From Bacillus mycoides (GTDB taxonomy: Bacteria > Bacillota > Bacilli > Bacillales > Bacillaceae_G): a stretch of 64,000 nt of DNA. Shown piece after piece: positions 35,296-43,748 of the stretch. The notes beneath the pieces are model-generated. The model saw nothing but the letters and a program-made list of their open reading frames with translations. It ran no database searches and had not been told where the DNA came from. Each line of letters begins with the position of its first letter. Position 1 is the stretch's first letter. Position numbers and translations under genes: made by a program. The DNA is taken from the NCBI RefSeq assembly GCF_018742245.1, contig NZ_CP036132.1, positions 4,645,001 through 4,709,000 on the forward strand. Reading direction: 5' to 3'.

Positions 35296-35706
35296 TTACT
35301 GCAACTTCTTCAGTAATTCTAATAATTGTTTTTGTTCTTCTCTATTTAACTTATCAAATTGCTCTGCTTGAAATGTTTCTTGCGGCGGGACTATTTCTTC
35401 ATATAGAACCTTTCCCTTTTCTGTTAATGAAATATATTTCGTCGTACCTTCTTGTTCACGCTGAATCCAATCTAGTTGCTCCATCTTATTTAAAAGCTGA
35501 GTAACATTTCCTTTCGTAACAAACAACTTATTTCCAAGTTCTTGCTGCGTTAAACGATCGTGTCCTCCAATTTGAACTAATACATCAAACTGAGCGGCAG
35601 ATACATTCCACTTTTTCAAATGCTGATTTGTCTCACGAATACTTCTATTATAAAAGCGTGATAAACGAAACCATAATAGTAATCCAAGTTTTTCCTCTGC
35701 TTTCAT
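35296..35706 (-). CDS. MarR family regulator, MhqR-like
   Basis: 136 residues with a winged helix (LTQQELGNKLFVTKGNVTQL, LEWIQREQEG-type wing) and the N- and C-terminal dimer helices. B. subtilis MhqR is of similar size and represses quinone-detoxifying genes. Start 35706 has GAGGTGATGGA before it; the longer frame starting at 35814 has no ribosome site. Its own promoter has a 7-2-7 palindrome, so autoregulation is likely. The operator of the next gene supports the MhqR-like assignment. Confidence 0.88.
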   Translation of the reverse strand: MKAEEKLGLLLWFRLSRFYNRSIRETNQHLKKWNVSAAQFDVLVQIGGHDRLTQQELGNKLFVTKGNVTQLLNKMEQLDWIQREQEGTTKYISLTEKGKVLYEEIVPPQETFQAEQFDKLNREEQKQLLELLKKLQ

Positions 35707-35734
35707 TCCATCACCTCGCTCATTTGATACTATT

Positions 35735-35750
35735 AGTTTAGAACTAAACT
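35735..35750. promoter_or_regulatory. Palindrome upstream of the MarR gene
   Basis: AGTTTAGAACTAAACT, perfect 7-2-7 arms, 29 bp before the start: a likely operator. The sequence differs from the MhqR-type site downstream. Confidence 0.6.
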
Positions 35751-35789
35751 TAATAAAGGTCAACAACTTATTTTTAATTAGCAACAAAT

Positions 35790-35821
35790 AAAAAGCACAG
35801 TGATTTTTCTCCACTATGCTT
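35790..35821 (-). terminator. Terminator after the HExxH protein gene
   Basis: AGCATAGTG/CACTGTGCT arms (one mismatch) and a T tail on the minus strand. Confidence 0.65.
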
Positions 35822-36255
35822 CAGATTAAATTTCTATTTTTGTATTCATCTAGCTTCCTCTCCGCGAAATGCCTCGCATCTTTCTCGATCCATCTTTCTT
35901 CGTATAGTTCATGTCCAACATATAGTACATCGTCCTTATGCTGCATCGCATGCCTGAATTCATGCAATAGCGTTTTGAGCACTTGCTCATACTCTTCCCA
36001 CATACAAACGAAAATTAATTGTTTTTCTTTATGATAAAAACCACCTACCGGGAATAAAAACTCCTCTTCTTCTTCTCCTAATGATAAAAGTACATTATTC
36101 GCATCACACGTATCACAAAAAATAACTGGCGTTGCACTTACTTCAATAAGAGAAAACAAATCATTTCTTAACTTTTTGACATCCCAAGGAAGCTCCGAAT
36201 CCAACACATACCAATTCTCAACTTGTTGATATACATTTTGAAACTGGAGTTCCAT
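35821..36255 (-). CDS. Putative small zinc metallopeptidase
   Basis: 144-residue soluble protein with HExxH-type motif in LLHEFRHAMQHK and a downstream ERWIEKDARHFAERKL segment that could supply the third ligand, the arrangement of small gluzincin-like or ImmA-like peptidases. No signal peptide. It also has a CDTCDANN cysteine pair upstream. Substrate unknown. A weak ribosome site (AAGGGGATTATAG) precedes the ATG. Confidence 0.7.
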   Translation of the reverse strand: MELQFQNVYQQVENWYVLDSELPWDVKKLRNDLFSLIEVSATPVIFCDTCDANNVLLSLGEEEEEFLFPVGGFYHKEKQLIFVCMWEEYEQVLKTLLHEFRHAMQHKDDVLYVGHELYEERWIEKDARHFAERKLDEYKNRNLI

Positions 36256-36355
36256 TTCTCTATAATCCCCTTTCCAAACTCCCTTTTCCTATATGTATGC
36301 CACAATATGGTAAATATTAAACATACTCTTTCACACTTTAAAAAATGACAATAAA

Positions 36356-36383
36356 AAAGAATCTATGTCAGCATAGATTCTTT
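36356..36383 (-). terminator. Terminator of the DedA gene
   Basis: AAAGAATCTATG/CATAGATTCTTT arms with a 4-nt loop and a T tail on the minus strand. Confidence 0.85.
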
Positions 36384-36391
36384 TTCCGTAA

Positions 36392-36988
36392 TCACTTTTT
36401 TTTCATCATTTTTTTTAATATAAAATAACCAATTGCACAAACAATAGCAGCAAGCGCAAAATATTTCACATATGGCCCAGCTACTTTATTAATACTTTCC
36501 CACTCTGATCCTAATTTAAAGCCTAAATAGACAAATACAATTGACCATGGAATAACAGCTAATGTAGTTAGCGTAATAAACTTAGCATGTGACATTTTCG
36601 CAATACCTGCTGGTATCGAAATAGCATGACGCACAACGGGAATAAAACGTGCGGTAAAGATAACACCAGTTCCATAACGATTAAACCACGCTTCCGCATA
36701 ATCAATATGTTTCTTCTGAATCAAAATATATTTTCCATATCGCTCAAGAACAGGTCTTCCTCCGTATCGACCGATCCAATAAATAAATAGCTGTGCGATT
36801 ACACCGCCAATCGTACCGAACGCAACAGCACCCCAAAATGTAATGCTTCCTGTTGATACTAAATAGCCTGCATAAGACAATACGATTTCACTTGGAATAA
36901 CCTCTAACATCAATCCAAGCATAATTCCCCAATAACCAAGTCCTTCTAGAAAAACTAAAACTGAATGAATCAACTCTCCTAACATCAT
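36392..36988 (-). CDS. DedA family membrane protein (second copy)
   Basis: 198 residues; conserved LEVIPSEIVLSYAGYLVSTG and ARFIPVVRHAISIPAGIAKM segments of the DedA fold with its re-entrant loops. Its distance from the copy at 21.2 kb is large (different N-terminal motif, GEPT against SEIV), so these are separate paralogues. GAGGTAA precedes two adjacent ATGs; either may start. Confidence 0.9.
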   Translation of the reverse strand: MMLGELIHSVLVFLEGLGYWGIMLGLMLEVIPSEIVLSYAGYLVSTGSITFWGAVAFGTIGGVIAQLFIYWIGRYGGRPVLERYGKYILIQKKHIDYAEAWFNRYGTGVIFTARFIPVVRHAISIPAGIAKMSHAKFITLTTLAVIPWSIVFVYLGFKLGSEWESINKVAGPYVKYFALAAIVCAIGYFILKKMMKKK

Positions 36989-37014
36989 TTACCTCGCTTT
37001 ACTGTTTTCATTGC

Positions 37015-37060
37015 AAAAAATAAAAGTACAAGCGGTAAATATCTTGTACTTTTATTTTTT
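37015..37060 (-). terminator. Terminator of khtU
   Basis: AAAAGTACAAG/CTTGTACTTTT stem with A and T runs on both sides. Confidence 0.85.
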
Positions 37061-37065
37061 AAAAT

Positions 37066-38265
37066 TTAGTTTGCCTTCGTATCCCACTTAAAGATTTTAT
37101 TTAAAAATTTATATACATTCTTTGACTCTTTCGTTAGAAGCGGACCTAAAATAGACAGTATAAGCACGTATAGTGCTGAGAATGGTTTCAATACTGACAT
37201 TAAACCACCGGCTATACCGATATTGGCCATAATGATGGAAAACTCTCCCCTTGAAACGATTGTTAATCCAATATTTGTTGAAGCTTTATGAGATAATCCA
37301 GCTTGTCGTCCTGCAATCATCCCTGCTACAAAGTTTCCGATTATCGTCAGAAGTACAGCACCTAACGTTAACCATATCGCTCCGCCCAATGAGAACGGAT
37401 CTATACTTAATCCGAAACTGAAGAAGAAGATAGCTCCGAAAAAGTCTCTAAATGGAACAACAAGATGTTCAATTCGATCACTATGCTCTGTCTCAGAGAA
37501 AACTAACCCTAAAAGAAGTGCCCCGATTGCTTCTGCAACGTGAATTGTTTCTGAAAAACCAGCAATAAAGAACAACGAAGCAAATACTACAATAATAAAG
37601 ATTTCATCAGAACTAATATTGAGCAATTTATTTAATAACGGCGTAGCCTTTCTAGCTACTACGAAGAATAGAAGCATATATCCTAAAGCAATTCCAATTG
37701 AAGTGAGAGCACCTAAGAACGAAGCGTGATCCCCGAGGACTAAGCCAGAAACTACTGATAAATATACAGCAAGGAATATATCTTCAAACATAATAATTCC
37801 TAAAATTAATTCGGTTTCATTATTACCAGTTCTTCTTAAATCAACTAACACTTTTGCAACGATAGCACTAGAAGAAATCGTAATAATACCCGCAATAATT
37901 AAGATTTCTAGTAACGGGAATCCCATTATAAATCCGTATAATAATCCAAGTGAAAAGTTAATTAAAATATAGATTGTTCCGCCAATAGCAATCGAACGTC
38001 CAGATTTAATTAGTTTTTTCATCGAAAACTCTAGCCCTAGATAGAACAGAAGGAACAGAACTCCAATCCTTCCAAGAAAGGAAATTACACTTGCACTTTC
38101 AATAAATTTGAGATCGATAACACCTATTGTCGGCGCATGCGGTCCTACTAACATACCAAGAACGATTAGAAAAGGAATTACTGAGAATTTAAACTTTCCA
38201 GCAATTACCGCCGCAATTGCTACTAAAACTAAAGCTGTACCAACTTCAAAAATTAAAGTATCCAT
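37066..38265 (-). CDS. khtU: K+/H+ antiporter, CPA2 family
   Basis: 399 residues with about 12 helices of the CPA2/KefB type (PFLIVLGMLVGPHAPTIGVI, then FLLFYLGLEFSMKKL, EAIGALLLGLVFSET). In B. subtilis KhtU exports potassium in exchange for protons under KhtT control, protecting against methylglyoxal and high cytosolic K+. It starts one base after the khtT stop. No C-terminal TrkA domain is fused, consistent with a separate KhtT. Confidence 0.92.
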   Translation of the reverse strand: MDTLIFEVGTALVLVAIAAVIAGKFKFSVIPFLIVLGMLVGPHAPTIGVIDLKFIESASVISFLGRIGVLFLLFYLGLEFSMKKLIKSGRSIAIGGTIYILINFSLGLLYGFIMGFPLLEILIIAGIITISSSAIVAKVLVDLRRTGNNETELILGIIMFEDIFLAVYLSVVSGLVLGDHASFLGALTSIGIALGYMLLFFVVARKATPLLNKLLNISSDEIFIIVVFASLFFIAGFSETIHVAEAIGALLLGLVFSETEHSDRIEHLVVPFRDFFGAIFFFSFGLSIDPFSLGGAIWLTLGAVLLTIIGNFVAGMIAGRQAGLSHKASTNIGLTIVSRGEFSIIMANIGIAGGLMSVLKPFSALYVLILSILGPLLTKESKNVYKFLNKIFKWDTKAN

Positions 38266-38763
38266 CTAGTCAGTCCCCCTATTCGAAAGTAATTCATTAA
38301 TAATTTTTTTAATTTCTTCTCTCTCACCTGAGACTACAAGCATATCTCCTTCTTCAATCACCGTGTCTGGCCCTGGATTAAATAGCTTTTTCATGTTCTT
38401 TTTCATAACTGCAATTATCGTTACGCTATATGTTTTTCTTATTTCAAGATCACCAATTGTTTTTCCAATTGCTGAAGCTGCATTCTCCACTTTGAACCAC
38501 TCAATCGCTAAACCTTCAAAGACCATTTCAACATTTTCTAACGCCCTAGGCTTATATACCATCCCGCCTAATATTGCTGCAATTTGTCTTGCCTCTGAGT
38601 CACGCAATGAAATACTTGAGATGCTTTCTTCATGGTCTGTATCAAAATGATACATTTCTCTACGCCCATCATCATGAATGACAATCACCATTTTTTCGTT
38701 ACCTTTCGTAACGATTTGAAACTTATAACCAATACCTGGAAGTTCACTTTCTCTTATATTCAT
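38266..38763 (-). CDS. khtT: Antiporter regulatory subunit, TrkA-C/RCK_C domain
   Basis: 165 residues, the length I recall for B. subtilis KhtT. N-terminal domain about 1-70, then an RCK_C domain (RKTYSVTIIAVMKKNMKKLF, PDTVIEEGDMLVVSGEREEI) that binds nucleotides such as c-di-AMP in KhtT. It gates KhtU. GAGGAGG-type ribosome site upstream. Confidence 0.92.
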   Translation of the reverse strand: MNIRESELPGIGYKFQIVTKGNEKMVIVIHDDGRREMYHFDTDHEESISSISLRDSEARQIAAILGGMVYKPRALENVEMVFEGLAIEWFKVENAASAIGKTIGDLEIRKTYSVTIIAVMKKNMKKLFNPGPDTVIEEGDMLVVSGEREEIKKIINELLSNRGTD

Positions 38764-38825
38764 ACTAGTTCCTCCTCAACAATAAATAATTTTTTATTTG
38801 AATTTTCTGTTTTTCTGTCTTTTCT

Positions 38826-38999
38826 TCAACCAACTAATTTTAGAAATTCTAACCAGTCAGGATATCTGTGATTTGGAAATCTTTTATTGTAATAATAAGT
38901 GGCTCCTAAAAAGATACTTAAAGATGTAATGATGAAAAATAAATTACTTCTCATTTTCAAACTCTTAAGACTTACTTTCAATAAAGATTCTTCTTTCAA
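38826..38999 (-). CDS. Small membrane protein ahead of khtTU
   Basis: 57-residue ORF starting with TTG, with AGAGGGG five bases before it. It has a basic N-terminus, one membrane helix (LFFIITSLSIFLGATYYY) and a polar tail (NKRFPNHRYPDWLEFLKLVG). It takes the place of khtS, the first gene of the B. subtilis khtSTU operon, but I see no sequence likeness to a KhtS. Likely co-transcribed with khtT 62 bp downstream. Confidence 0.6.
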   Translation of the reverse strand: MKEESLLKVSLKSLKMRSNLFFIITSLSIFLGATYYYNKRFPNHRYPDWLEFLKLVG

Positions 39000-39181
39000 A
39001 TTATCCCCTCTTTCTCGCTTTAAATTTAGTTTTTTAAAATGTAAATAATTCTAAAAATATTACGATGTGACATAATCATAACACGAAAAGCATTTAAGTA
39101 ACATCATTTTTTAGAAAAATTGATTCTGGTATATTTTTTGCATATAATTTTCTTATTACGAAAAAAAGGAAGTGTATTATA

Positions 39182-40615
39182 ATGGTTGATATCTTTAGCA
39201 GATTCCTTGAGGTAACGAATAATATTTTATGGTCATATATTCTTATTGCAATGCTAATCGGCTTCGGTCTTTATTTCTCTTTCAAATTAAAATTTGTCCA
39301 AATTACTCATTTCGGTGATATGGTCAGTTTAATTAGTAAAGGATTTAATCGAAAAGAAAAAAAGAAAGATAGCATCTCTCCATTCCAAGCATTTTGCTTA
39401 AGTGCAGCCGCACGCATTGGTATCGGGAACTTAGCTGGTGTAGCACTAGCAATTTCAATGGGAGGACCTGGTGCAATATTTTGGATGTGGTTTATCGCGA
39501 TTCTCGGTGCAGCTACTAGTTTTGTAGAATGTACGCTCGCGCAAATTTATAAAGTAAAAGATGGTCGTGGTTTCCGTGGTGGCCCTGCTTACTATATGGA
39601 AAAAGGTTTAAATAAACGTTGGATGGGGATTTGGTTTTCACTTCTCATTACAGTTGCGTATGGATTAATTTTCAATTCAGTACAAGCAAATACAGTAACA
39701 ATAGCGTTTGAAAATGCTTTTGGATTAGAGCGAACAATCGTAGGAGCTCTACTAGCTTTACTAGTTGCAGTTATTATTTTTGGCGGTATTAAGAGCATTT
39801 CACGTATTACAGAGATGATTGTTCCTCCAATGGCAATCGTGTATATTGGTGTGGCTATTTTTGTCGTTATTAAAAACTTCAATATGTTACCAAGCATTTT
39901 CCTAGAAATATTTAACGGTGCATTCGGTTTAGACCAAGCCATCGCTGGTGGTATTGGAGCAGCAATCAAGTTCGGAATTCAGCGCGGTTTATTCGCGACA
40001 GAAGCAGGTATGGGTAGCTCTCCTAACGCAGCTGCAACATCAGATGTATCTCACCCTGTAAAACAAGGGCTTGTTCAAGCATTAGGTGTTTTCGTAGATA
40101 CATTCTTAGTATGTACATCAACGGCATTTATCGTATTATGTTCTGGACTTTACAAAGGATCAAATTTAGAAGGTATTGAATTAACACAACAAGCATTAAG
40201 TTCACAAATTGGACCGTGGGCAAGCACTTTCTTAGCGATTATTATTTTCCTATTTGCTTTCAGTTCTTTACTAGGAAACTACTATTATGGTGAAACAAAT
40301 ATCGCATTCATTAAAGAAAGCAAAACATGGTTACTGATTTATCGTGTTGCAGTTGTCGGAATGGTTTTCTTCGGATCAATCGCTGCCCTTCAAACAGTTT
40401 GGAGCTTAGCTGATTTCTTTATGGGACTAATGGTATTCACAAACTTAATTGCCATCTCATTCCTTAGCAAATTTGCCTACGCAGCATTAGTAGACTATAT
40501 AAAACAAAAGAAACAAGGAAAAGATCCTGTTTTCCTTGCAAGTTCTATTCCTGGCTTAAAGAATACAGAGTGCTGGGATGGACAGGATGTAGAAGAAAAG
40601 AAACAGGCTGTGTAA
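39182..40615 (+). CDS. Alanine/glycine:cation symporter (AGCS)
   Basis: 477 residues, ten to eleven helices. Family signatures GGPGAIFWMWFIAILGAATS, FRGGPAYYMEKGL and GLFATEAGMGSSPNAAATSD are intact; the last contains substrate and sodium contacts. It imports alanine or glycine with Na+ or H+. It is close in sequence to the two AGCS genes at 50.2 and 52 kb, above all to the latter. AAGGAAGTG precedes the ATG. Confidence 0.94.
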   Translation: MVDIFSRFLEVTNNILWSYILIAMLIGFGLYFSFKLKFVQITHFGDMVSLISKGFNRKEKKKDSISPFQAFCLSAAARIGIGNLAGVALAISMGGPGAIFWMWFIAILGAATSFVECTLAQIYKVKDGRGFRGGPAYYMEKGLNKRWMGIWFSLLITVAYGLIFNSVQANTVTIAFENAFGLERTIVGALLALLVAVIIFGGIKSISRITEMIVPPMAIVYIGVAIFVVIKNFNMLPSIFLEIFNGAFGLDQAIAGGIGAAIKFGIQRGLFATEAGMGSSPNAAATSDVSHPVKQGLVQALGVFVDTFLVCTSTAFIVLCSGLYKGSNLEGIELTQQALSSQIGPWASTFLAIIIFLFAFSSLLGNYYYGETNIAFIKESKTWLLIYRVAVVGMVFFGSIAALQTVWSLADFFMGLMVFTNLIAISFLSKFAYAALVDYIKQKKQGKDPVFLASSIPGLKNTECWDGQDVEEKKQAV

Positions 40616-40617
40616 CA

Positions 40618-40740
40618 AATAAAAGCGGAGGCGGCTCGTTCAGAATCGCAGGGCACTTCAAGCTCTCGACCTTGAAGCGCTTTTTGCTTCGAGCGAGAGA
40701 GCGAAATGACCGGAGATTCTAGCCGCTGGAGCTATATATC
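40618..40740 (+). repeat. Single 122-bp-family repeat unit
   Basis: Starts AAAAGCGGAGGCGGCTCG right after the AGCS stop and ends ATTCTAGCCGCTGGAGCT. Outer pair AGAATC/GATTCT and inner hairpin GAAGCG-GCTTC differ from the array units but keep pairing. Confidence 0.85.
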
Positions 40741-40743
40741 ATT

Positions 40744-40781
40744 AAAAACCCCCTATTACTTCACAGTAATAGGGGGTTTTT
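40744..40781 (+). terminator. Terminator of the AGCS gene
   Basis: AAAAACCCCCTATTAC/GTAATAGGGGGTTTTT, one of the strongest hairpins in the window. Confidence 0.92.
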
Positions 40782-40849
40782 ATATACAACAGTTCATAAT
40801 TTGTTCAAATTAATTCCAACAAAAGGGTTGATTTATACAAATTACTAGA

Positions 40850-40864
40850 TTATAATAATTATAA
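40850..40864. promoter_or_regulatory. PerR box of dps
   Basis: TTATAATAATTATAA is a perfect match to the PerR consensus TTATAATNATTATAA, 46 bp before the dps start. PerR represses mrgA/dps-type genes until peroxide oxidises it. Confidence 0.88.
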
Positions 40865-40910
40865 ATTAGTAATTCGTATAACATAATAACTCAAGAGGAG
40901 ATTGATCATA

Positions 40911-41351
40911 ATGAATACACAAGTAATCGAAGCATTAAACAAACAAGTAGCAAACTGGAGCGTTTTATTTACAAAACTACACAACTTCCATTGGTACGTA
41001 AAAGGACCTCAATTCTTCACACTACATGAAAAATTTGAAGAGCTTTACACAGAATCAGCTACTCACATCGATGAAATTGCAGAACGCATTTTAGCAATTG
41101 GCGGCAAACCAGTAGCAACAATGAAAGAATACTTAGAACTATCTTCTATTCAAGAAGCAGCTTACGGAGAAACTGCAGAAGGAATGGTCGAAGCAATCAT
41201 GAAAGACTACGAAATGATGCTAGTCGAACTAAAAAAAGGCATGGAAATCGCTCAAGAATCTGACGACGAAATGACATCTGACCTACTACTAGGCATCTAC
41301 ACAGAACTAGAAAAACACGCTTGGATGCTACGTGCATTCTTGAATCAATAA
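40911..41351 (+). CDS. dps: Dps family DNA-binding/ferroxidase protein
   Basis: 146 residues forming a ferritin-like four-helix bundle. The ferroxidase site residues are in [20 protein letters not shown] and [12 protein letters not shown]. Dps dodecamers oxidise and store iron and shield DNA from peroxide. Start at ATG 40911 with GAGGAGAT upstream. A perfect PerR box lies in the promoter. Confidence 0.95.
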   Translation: MNTQVIEALNKQVANWSVLFTKLHNFHWYVKGPQFFTLHEKFEELYTESATHIDEIAERILAIGGKPVATMKEYLELSSIQEAAYGETAEGMVEAIMKDYEMMLVELKKGMEIAQESDDEMTSDLLLGIYTELEKHAWMLRAFLNQ

Positions 41352-41357
41352 TATATT

Positions 41358-42250
41358 AAAAGCGGAAGCGGCTCGTTCAGAACAGGAGGGTGTTGGAACT
41401 CCTGATTCCGAGGCGCTTTTTGCCTCGAATGAAGGAGTGAAACAACCGACTGTTCTAGCCGCTGGAGCTGGATACAATTAAAAGCGCAAGCGGCTCGTTC
41501 AGAATGTGAGGAGGATGGAGCTTTTGACGTAGAGGCGCTCTTTGCCTCGCAGGAAAAAGCGAAGCCACCGAACATTCTAGCCGCTGGAGCTGGATACAAC
41601 TAAAAGCACAAGCGGCTCGTTCAGAACAGGAGGGCATTGGAGCTCCTGACGAAGAGGCGCTTTTTGCCTCACAGGAAGGCGCGAAATGACCGACTGTTCT
41701 AGCCGCTGGAGCTGGATACAACTAAAAGCGCAAGCGGCTCGTTCAGAATGTGAGGAGGATGGAGCTTTTGACGTAGAGGCGCTCTTTGCCTCGCAGGAAA
41801 AAGCGAAGCCACCGAACATTCTAGCCGCTGGAGCTGGATACAACTAAAAGCACAAGCGGCTCGTTCAGAACAGGAGGGCATTGGAGCTCCTGACGAAGAG
41901 GCGCTTTTTGCCTCACAGGAAGGCGCGAAATGACCGACTGTTCTAGCCGCTGGAGCTGGATACAACTAAAAGCGCAAGCGGCTCGTTCAGAATGTGAGGA
42001 GGATGGAGCTTTTGACGTAGAGGCGCTCTTTGCCTCGCAGGAAAAAGCGAAGCCACCGAACATTCTAGCCGCTGGAGCTGGATACAACTAAAAGCACAAG
42101 CGGCTCGCTCAGAACAGGAGGGCATTGGAGCTCCTGACGTAGAGGCGCTTTTTGCCTCACAGGAAGGCGCGAAATGACCGACTGTTCTAGCCGCTGGAGC
42201 TGGATACAACTAAAAGCACAAGCGACTCGCTCAGAGTCGCTTTTTTCTAT
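41358..42250 (+). repeat. Tandem array of seven 122-bp units plus a partial unit
   Basis: Units begin with AAAAGC.. at about 41358, 41480, 41602, 41724, 41846, 41968 and 42090, with a cut-off eighth at 42212. Two types alternate: type A (AGAACAG..CTGTTCT) and type B (AGAATGT..ACATTCT). Units 2, 4 and 6 look identical, and so do 3 and 5, so the 244-bp dimer was copied recently. Each unit folds into one large hairpin with AGCGGCT/AGCCGCT outer arms and GAGGCGC-TTTTTGCCTC inside. The overlapping minus-strand ORFs here are a by-product of the period. Confidence 0.93.
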
Positions 42251-42267
42251 GGGGTAATCGCACAGAA

Positions 42268-42372
42268 ATTATATCAGCGATTCCATCAAATTTATCGGCG
42301 ATTTTTGCATTATATCGGCGATTTCGTCAAATTTATCAGCGATTTTTCCAATATATCGACTTACCGACAAAT
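42268..42372. repeat. TATCAGCGATTTTT-type repeat block
   Basis: Four or five copies of TATCRGCGATTT-like words separated by CAAATT or similar, ending ATATCGACTTACCGACA. Same words as at 18297-18365. Confidence 0.65.
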
Positions 42373-42521
42373 CACGACAAAAATAGCACTCCCCTCCACT
42401 ATTTTTATCAATATATTACAATCTCTTTTATGTTAAAATATAGGAAACACCCTTTAGTAATTAGATCCAAAAAGCTTTTCCAAGTTCATCATTTACTACT
42501 TAAATGACGGGAGTGGTTCAG

Positions 42522-42719
42522 TTGAAAGACTACTTAATTAGAGCATTTTTCGCGTTAATAACAGTTGGGATTCTCTTACTCATAGCTAATATTTTCAATA
42601 TACGTGTCGAGGTTAAAGACTATGCTTTCCTCGTTGTTGTAGCAATTGGTGGTGGCTGGGGTGGCTGGTACCTGTATAAGAAACAAAATAATAAAAGTGA
42701 TAAAGGCATTCCGAAATAA
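42522..42719 (+). CDS. Small two-helix membrane protein
   Basis: 65 residues, two membrane spans (AFFALITVGILLLIANIFNI and DYAFLVVVAIGGGWGGWYLY) and a basic tail ending DKGIPK. Start TTG at 42522 has GGGAG eight bases upstream. A decayed second copy of its 3' end lies at 43682-43730. Family unknown. Confidence 0.75.
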   Translation: MKDYLIRAFFALITVGILLLIANIFNIRVEVKDYAFLVVVAIGGGWGGWYLYKKQNNKSDKGIPK

Positions 42720-42733
42720 TATGGAATGCCTTT
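42702..42733 (+). terminator. Terminator
   Basis: AAAGGCATTCC/GGAATGCCTTT arms overlapping the stop codon of the small gene. Confidence 0.8.
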
Positions 42734-42810
42734 ATTCTATATTACATAATTAAGCTTAAACCACTAATAAAAGCAGTCCCAAAAAACATCATAAAAACCC
42801 ATATTCTATG
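42730..42810 (-). pseudogene. C-terminal remnant of a paralogue of the 93-residue protein
   Basis: On the minus strand the DNA reads WVFMMFFGTAFISGLSLIM-stop, which aligns with NMFIGIVLISGLNFIIYYKR at the end of the intact gene at 43749. No upstream part remains. Confidence 0.5.
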
Positions 42811-42825
42811 GTAAATAAAAAGAAT

Positions 42826-43329
42826 TCATTTTGAATATAGAAATAGTCCAAAATCTTGCATAACAGAGGTATGCCCCATTTGCCGCAACATTGTGGCTAT
42901 ATTCCCACGGTGATATGCTCCGTGGGTGACGACGTGTAGTATTGTTTCAGAAACCGTCGTATCCAGGTGCCCAGCATATGGATTATCAACCTCAAACACT
43001 TTTTCATAATCTTGTTGACTACTTAAAAGTTCTTTATATCGTTTAGATAATTCATAAAAACTAGTTTCCATTTCCTCAATATTTTTTGTTTCCAGCTGTT
43101 CTTTCAATTGGTCTGTGTGTACCATTGCATCACTCATGCTTTTACCAGAAATAATCTCAAGCCAGGCTAAATCTGTGAGGTATATGTGAGACATTACTTT
43201 TGCCACCGAAGAAAAACCACTCTTAACTTCCTTATGGAAAATGTCTTGCGGTAGTTCTTTTAAGCGATTTAAAATAACTTCATTTGCCCATAAGTGGTAG
43301 TCATACATTTTTAATACAGAATGCCCCAT
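42826..43329 (-). CDS. DinB/YfiT family protein
   Basis: 167-residue four-helix-bundle protein of the DinB superfamily. Metal-ligand histidines are seen in SHIYLTDLAWLE and HVVTHGAYHRGNIATMLRQM. Members bind a divalent metal and some transfer thiols such as bacillithiol; exact activity unknown. Start 43329 with GGAGGAG eight bases upstream. Confidence 0.88.
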   Translation of the reverse strand: MGHSVLKMYDYHLWANEVILNRLKELPQDIFHKEVKSGFSSVAKVMSHIYLTDLAWLEIISGKSMSDAMVHTDQLKEQLETKNIEEMETSFYELSKRYKELLSSQQDYEKVFEVDNPYAGHLDTTVSETILHVVTHGAYHRGNIATMLRQMGHTSVMQDFGLFLYSK

Positions 43330-43623
43330 GATTATTTCTCCTCCAATTTTCATTTTAATGATTAGATTATGATACATAGCTGATTAAAAATCCCCAAAGG
43401 ATTACATCTATAAAATTCATTCTGATTTCGATTAAAAAAACCTCTATTAACTTCATAAAAAACATTCCCTATCTTCCACAATCTGACCCTTTAACGGAAC
43501 AATTCTATGTCACTCAATAATTCCTTATTCACCTTTTATTCAGATGTTCTTTTTTTAAGTCAGCAAAACATACCTCCATCTACTTCCCCTCTTCCAACGA
43601 TTTCACATCTCACTATCAATATA

Positions 43624-43690
43624 TTTAACCAAATTAAAAACACATGTCTTTTTAAAATGAATTTACATGTTCTTCCAAAAATCTATATAA
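43624..43690 (+). repeat. Direct repeat shared with 44074-44140
   Basis: TTAACCAAATTAAAAACACA and the following bases recur about 450 bp downstream, with a few changes. They mark the ends of a duplicated segment. Confidence 0.6.
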
Positions 43691-43730
43691 AAAACAAAGT
43701 AATCAAAATGATAAAGGCATTCCAAAGTAA
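43682..43730 (+). pseudogene. 3' remnant of a second copy of the small two-helix gene
   Basis: In frame the remnant reads LYKKQSNQNDKGIPK-stop against LYKKQNNKSDKGIPK-stop of the intact gene at 42522, and is followed by the same terminator type (43721-43747). The 5' part is gone. Confidence 0.65.
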
Positions 43731-43748
43731 TATGGAATGCCTTCCTTG

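Noticed and set aside
41345..42209. Six overlapping minus-strand ORFs of 84-88 codons starting MYPAPAAR
   Set aside because: They recur every 122 bp, overlap each other, lack ribosome sites and are a direct result of the tandem repeat; not genes.
41358..42250. CRISPR array
   Set aside because: Repeats are contiguous 122-bp units with no unique spacers, and no cas gene is present in the window.
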